Shown here: in pieces, positions 59,417-60,983 of the stretch | Position numbering within the stretch: the stretch's first letter is position 1 | Layout of the letters: every line of letters starts with the position of its first letter | From: Candidatus Omnitrophota bacterium | GTDB lineage: Bacteria > Omnitrophota > Gorgyraeia > Zapsychrales > Zapsychraceae | Assembly (NCBI GenBank): GCA_015233115.1 | Contig: JADFYJ010000016.1 | Coordinates: 499-61,481, forward strand | Direction of reading: 5' to 3' | DNA length: 60,983 nucleotides | Program-made: the position numbers and the translations under genes | Notes under the pieces: model-generated | What the model was told of the DNA's origin: nothing | The model's input: only the letters and a program-made list of their open reading frames with translations | The model's database searches: none

Positions 59417-60342
59417 TAATTTCTTTCTGCGGCGCGCAATTTCGCGCTGCGGGACCGCGGATTACCTTGGGCCTCTTCGTCGGAGGGGGTCAAAGGTTTC
59501 TTGGTCAAAATTTGTAAATGACCCGCTAAAGCTTCTTCTTTAAAAATATTTTTTACGATCCGGTCTTCCAAAGAATGAAAAGAAATCACCACGATCCGTC
59601 CACCGCGCTTCAACCTCGGAATCAACGCTCTTAAACCTATATTCAACACATCCAATTCCTGATTAACGGCAATACGAAAAGCTTGAAAAGTTCTGGTTGC
59701 TGGGTGAATCTTCTGCCATGCCCGGCCCGGCGGCATTGCTTTACTGACCACCCGGCGGAGATCTTCTGTCGTCGCAATCGGCGCAATTGCCCGGTGATAA
59801 CAAATTGACTTCGCGATCCGTTTACTGAAACGGTCTTCGCCATATTCCCTGATAATGCGCTCCAACTCCGCCTCTGGCAAAGAATTCACCAATTCATAAG
59901 CGGAAACGGGCCCTTGGCTATTCATACGCATATCCAACGGCCCATCACCTTTTATGCTGAAGCCCCGAAGCGCTTCATCTAACTGATAACTGGAAACCCC
60001 CAAATCCAGCAGAGCCCCATCTATTGTCTGCTCCCCCCGAGCATTCAAAATCGCGTCAATATTTTTAAAATTATCATGAACAAAAACACAGCGGTCTTTA
60101 TAATCCACTAACCGCTTTTGGGCTTGATCTAACGCCCCTAGATCCTGGTCGATAGCGATTAGACGGCCACTCCCCCCTAATGACTTTAAAATCATTTCGG
60201 CATGACCGCCTAATCCTAGCGTACCATCAACGTAAACTCCCCCCGGAGTTACAGATAAAAACTCGCAAACTTCTTTCGGCATGACTGATACATGTCCGAA
60301 GAGTGCCTCCCCCCGAGTCGAGTTTTTATCATTAATATCCAA
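59416..60342 (-). CDS. rsmH: 16S rRNA (cytosine1402-N4)-methyltransferase
   Basis: 308 residues. VYVDGTLGLGGHAEMILKSL near 31 is the SAM motif; GALLDLGVSSYQLDEALRGF near 103 and SFKGDGPLDMRMN-type motif (here SIKGDGPLDMRM) near 123 are diagnostic, with RIVVISFHSLEDRIVKNIFK near 255. It modifies C1402 of 16S rRNA. It lies 31 bases after mraZ. Confidence 0.97.
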   Translation of the reverse strand: MDINDKNSTRGEALFGHVSVMPKEVCEFLSVTPGGVYVDGTLGLGGHAEMILKSLGGSGRLIAIDQDLGALDQAQKRLVDYKDRCVFVHDNFKNIDAILNARGEQTIDGALLDLGVSSYQLDEALRGFSIKGDGPLDMRMNSQGPVSAYELVNSLPEAELERIIREYGEDRFSKRIAKSICYHRAIAPIATTEDLRRVVSKAMPPGRAWQKIHPATRTFQAFRIAVNQELDVLNIGLRALIPRLKRGGRIVVISFHSLEDRIVKNIFKEEALAGHLQILTKKPLTPSDEEAQGNPRSRSAKLRAAERN

Positions 60343-60373
60343 TAGCTTTATCCGATATGCGCGTCATTCGCAT

Positions 60374-60811
60374 TTATAGATCGATCATACTTTCAGCAAT
60401 TTGTTCAAACGACTCATTCGACGCAGCATAAAAAGTATCCCAGGTCTTACGATCCCAAATCTCAATGCGATTAGATACCCCAATCAACACTGTATCTTTA
60501 TCAATCGCGGCATAATCTTTTAAATATTGCGGAACTATAAAACGCCCTTGTTTGTCAGGAATCGTATCTACGGCTCCGGAAAAAAACAAACGGTTAAACA
60601 TACGCGTTTCTTTTTTCGTAAATGGCTTAGCCCGGAATTTTTGTTCCTGAATGCGCCATTCTTCTTCCGTAAACATAAAAACGCATTTATCCAGCCCGCG
60701 TGTAAGAAAGAACTTTTCAATGCCATGCTCAGTACAAGTTTCCCTGAACTTGGAGGGGAGGATGATGCGTCCTTTTTCATCTAAACTGTGTCGAAATTCA
60801 CCGTAAAACAT
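60374..60811 (-). CDS. mraZ: Transcriptional regulator MraZ
   Basis: 145 residues, two SpoVT/AbrB-like halves. FRHSLDEKGRIILPSKFRET near 6 and SGAVDTIPDKQGRFIVPQYL near 77 carry the DxxGR motifs. It forms a ring and represses its own operon by binding GTGG-type repeats. Three such boxes spaced 10 bases lie just upstream. It is the first gene of the dcw cluster. Confidence 0.96.
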   Translation of the reverse strand: MFYGEFRHSLDEKGRIILPSKFRETCTEHGIEKFFLTRGLDKCVFMFTEEEWRIQEQKFRAKPFTKKETRMFNRLFFSGAVDTIPDKQGRFIVPQYLKDYAAIDKDTVLIGVSNRIEIWDRKTWDTFYAASNESFEQIAESMIDL

Positions 60812-60835
60812 AGTTTTTGAAATCTCTTCCTTTAA

Positions 60836-60860
60836 ACCACTTTACTCCACATCCCCCCAC
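60836..60860 (-). promoter_or_regulatory. MraZ operator: three GTGG boxes
   Basis: On the minus strand: GTGGG, five bases, GTGGA, five bases, GTGGT, an exact 10-base period. This matches the direct-repeat MraZ box layout. It lies directly downstream of the predicted start site, so binding would block transcription. Confidence 0.75.
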
Positions 60861-60870
60861 CACGTATTCA

Positions 60871-60899
60871 AATATACTCACCGAGCCCTCCCTTGTCAA
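60871..60899 (-). promoter_or_regulatory. Near-consensus sigma-70 promoter of the dcw cluster
   Basis: -35 TTGACA at 60894-60899 (consensus) and -10 TATATT at 60871-60876, spacer 17. Transcription would start near 60864, just before the MraZ boxes. Confidence 0.8.
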
Positions 60900-60963
60900 T
60901 AAAAAAATGTGGAGAAATTATATTTCCAAAAACGATTTTAAATTATTTAAGGGAGTGACACTG

Positions 60964-60983
60964 ATGATCATTGGAAAAAAACC
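60964..60983 (+). CDS. Possible start of a divergent gene, cut by the window edge
   Basis: An ATG at 60964 is preceded by AAGGGAG and a spacing of eight bases, a good ribosome-binding site on the plus strand. Only about six codons (MIIGKK) are visible. It would be divergent from mraZ. No family can be seen. Confidence 0.3.

Overview
The window carries a Gram-negative type bacterial chromosome segment. Nearly every gene lies on the minus strand; the clear exception is a small endonuclease/exonuclease/phosphatase lipoprotein at about 25.4-26.2 kb. The evidence for a diderm is a secretin, lipoproteins, and a complete mraZ-to-ftsA division/cell-wall (dcw) cluster whose MurE carries the DNPR motif of meso-diaminopimelate-adding enzymes. 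The family mix (SUMF1-type exported protein, GspA/ExeA-type ATPase with secretin, split GcvPA/GcvPB, TrpB2, U32 peptidase, many palindromic intergenic repeats) suggests an uncultured Omnitrophota-like or related PVC-type lineage. That placement is inference; no marker in the window proves it.

Layout by coordinate. 0-5.3 kb: truncated SUMF1-type exported protein, TPR protein, secretin, GspC/PilP-like inner-membrane protein and ExeA-type ATPase (envelope secretion or pilus-like system). 5.3-9.4 kb: two family 2 glycosyltransferases, a methyltransferase, a DUF2304 membrane protein and an S41 protease. 9.5-14.8 kb: glycine cleavage cluster gcvT-gcvH-gcvPA-gcvPB plus a lipoate/octanoate ligase. 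14.9 kb: tRNA-Arg(UCG). 15-24.5 kb: TIM-barrel isomerase, xseB/xseA, purU, a Pif1/RecD-like helicase, a CBS protein, glycogen phosphorylase and a PilZ protein. 24.7-31.5 kb: exported proteins, phospholipase D, DNA polymerase IV, an SPFH protein and a rhomboid protease. 31.9-39.4 kb: zwf, gnd, ychF, TrpB2 and a U32 peptidase. 39.5-41.7 kb: response regulator and DUF4143 ATPase. 41.9-60.8 kb: the dcw cluster, transcribed from a near-consensus promoter with three MraZ boxes, in the order mraZ-rsmH-ftsL-ftsI-murE-[ncRNA+Abi]-murF-mraY-murD-ftsW-murG-[MNT-HEPN]-[metallopeptidase]-murC-ddl-ftsQ-ftsA, then a terminator. murB and ftsZ are absent from their usual places.

The most interesting features are accessory modules built into the dcw cluster. 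An Abi_2/AbiF-type HEPN protein sits between murE and murF. It is preceded by a compact structured RNA with its own near-consensus promoter, a UUCG-capped hairpin and a rho-independent terminator, an RNA-plus-toxin arrangement placed inside an essential operon. A winged-helix nucleotidyltransferase/HEPN pair sits between murG and murC, with tandem TGTTCTCAAAA operators over its promoter. A DUF4143 ATPase with a perfect 14-bp inverted repeat upstream follows ftsA.

The second theme is repeats. One family of about 125-160 bp has three copies, each starting within 0-5 nt after a stop codon in the same orientation, with a central hairpin whose sequence differs but whose pairing is kept. There are also several MITE-like palindromes and a set of low-complexity intergenic word repeats (TTTACC, CATACTACATACC, CCAAAAACCAACAACC, GTCACAAGG, GTACTCT). 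The ExeA-type gene has two mutually exclusive hairpins over its ribosome-binding site.
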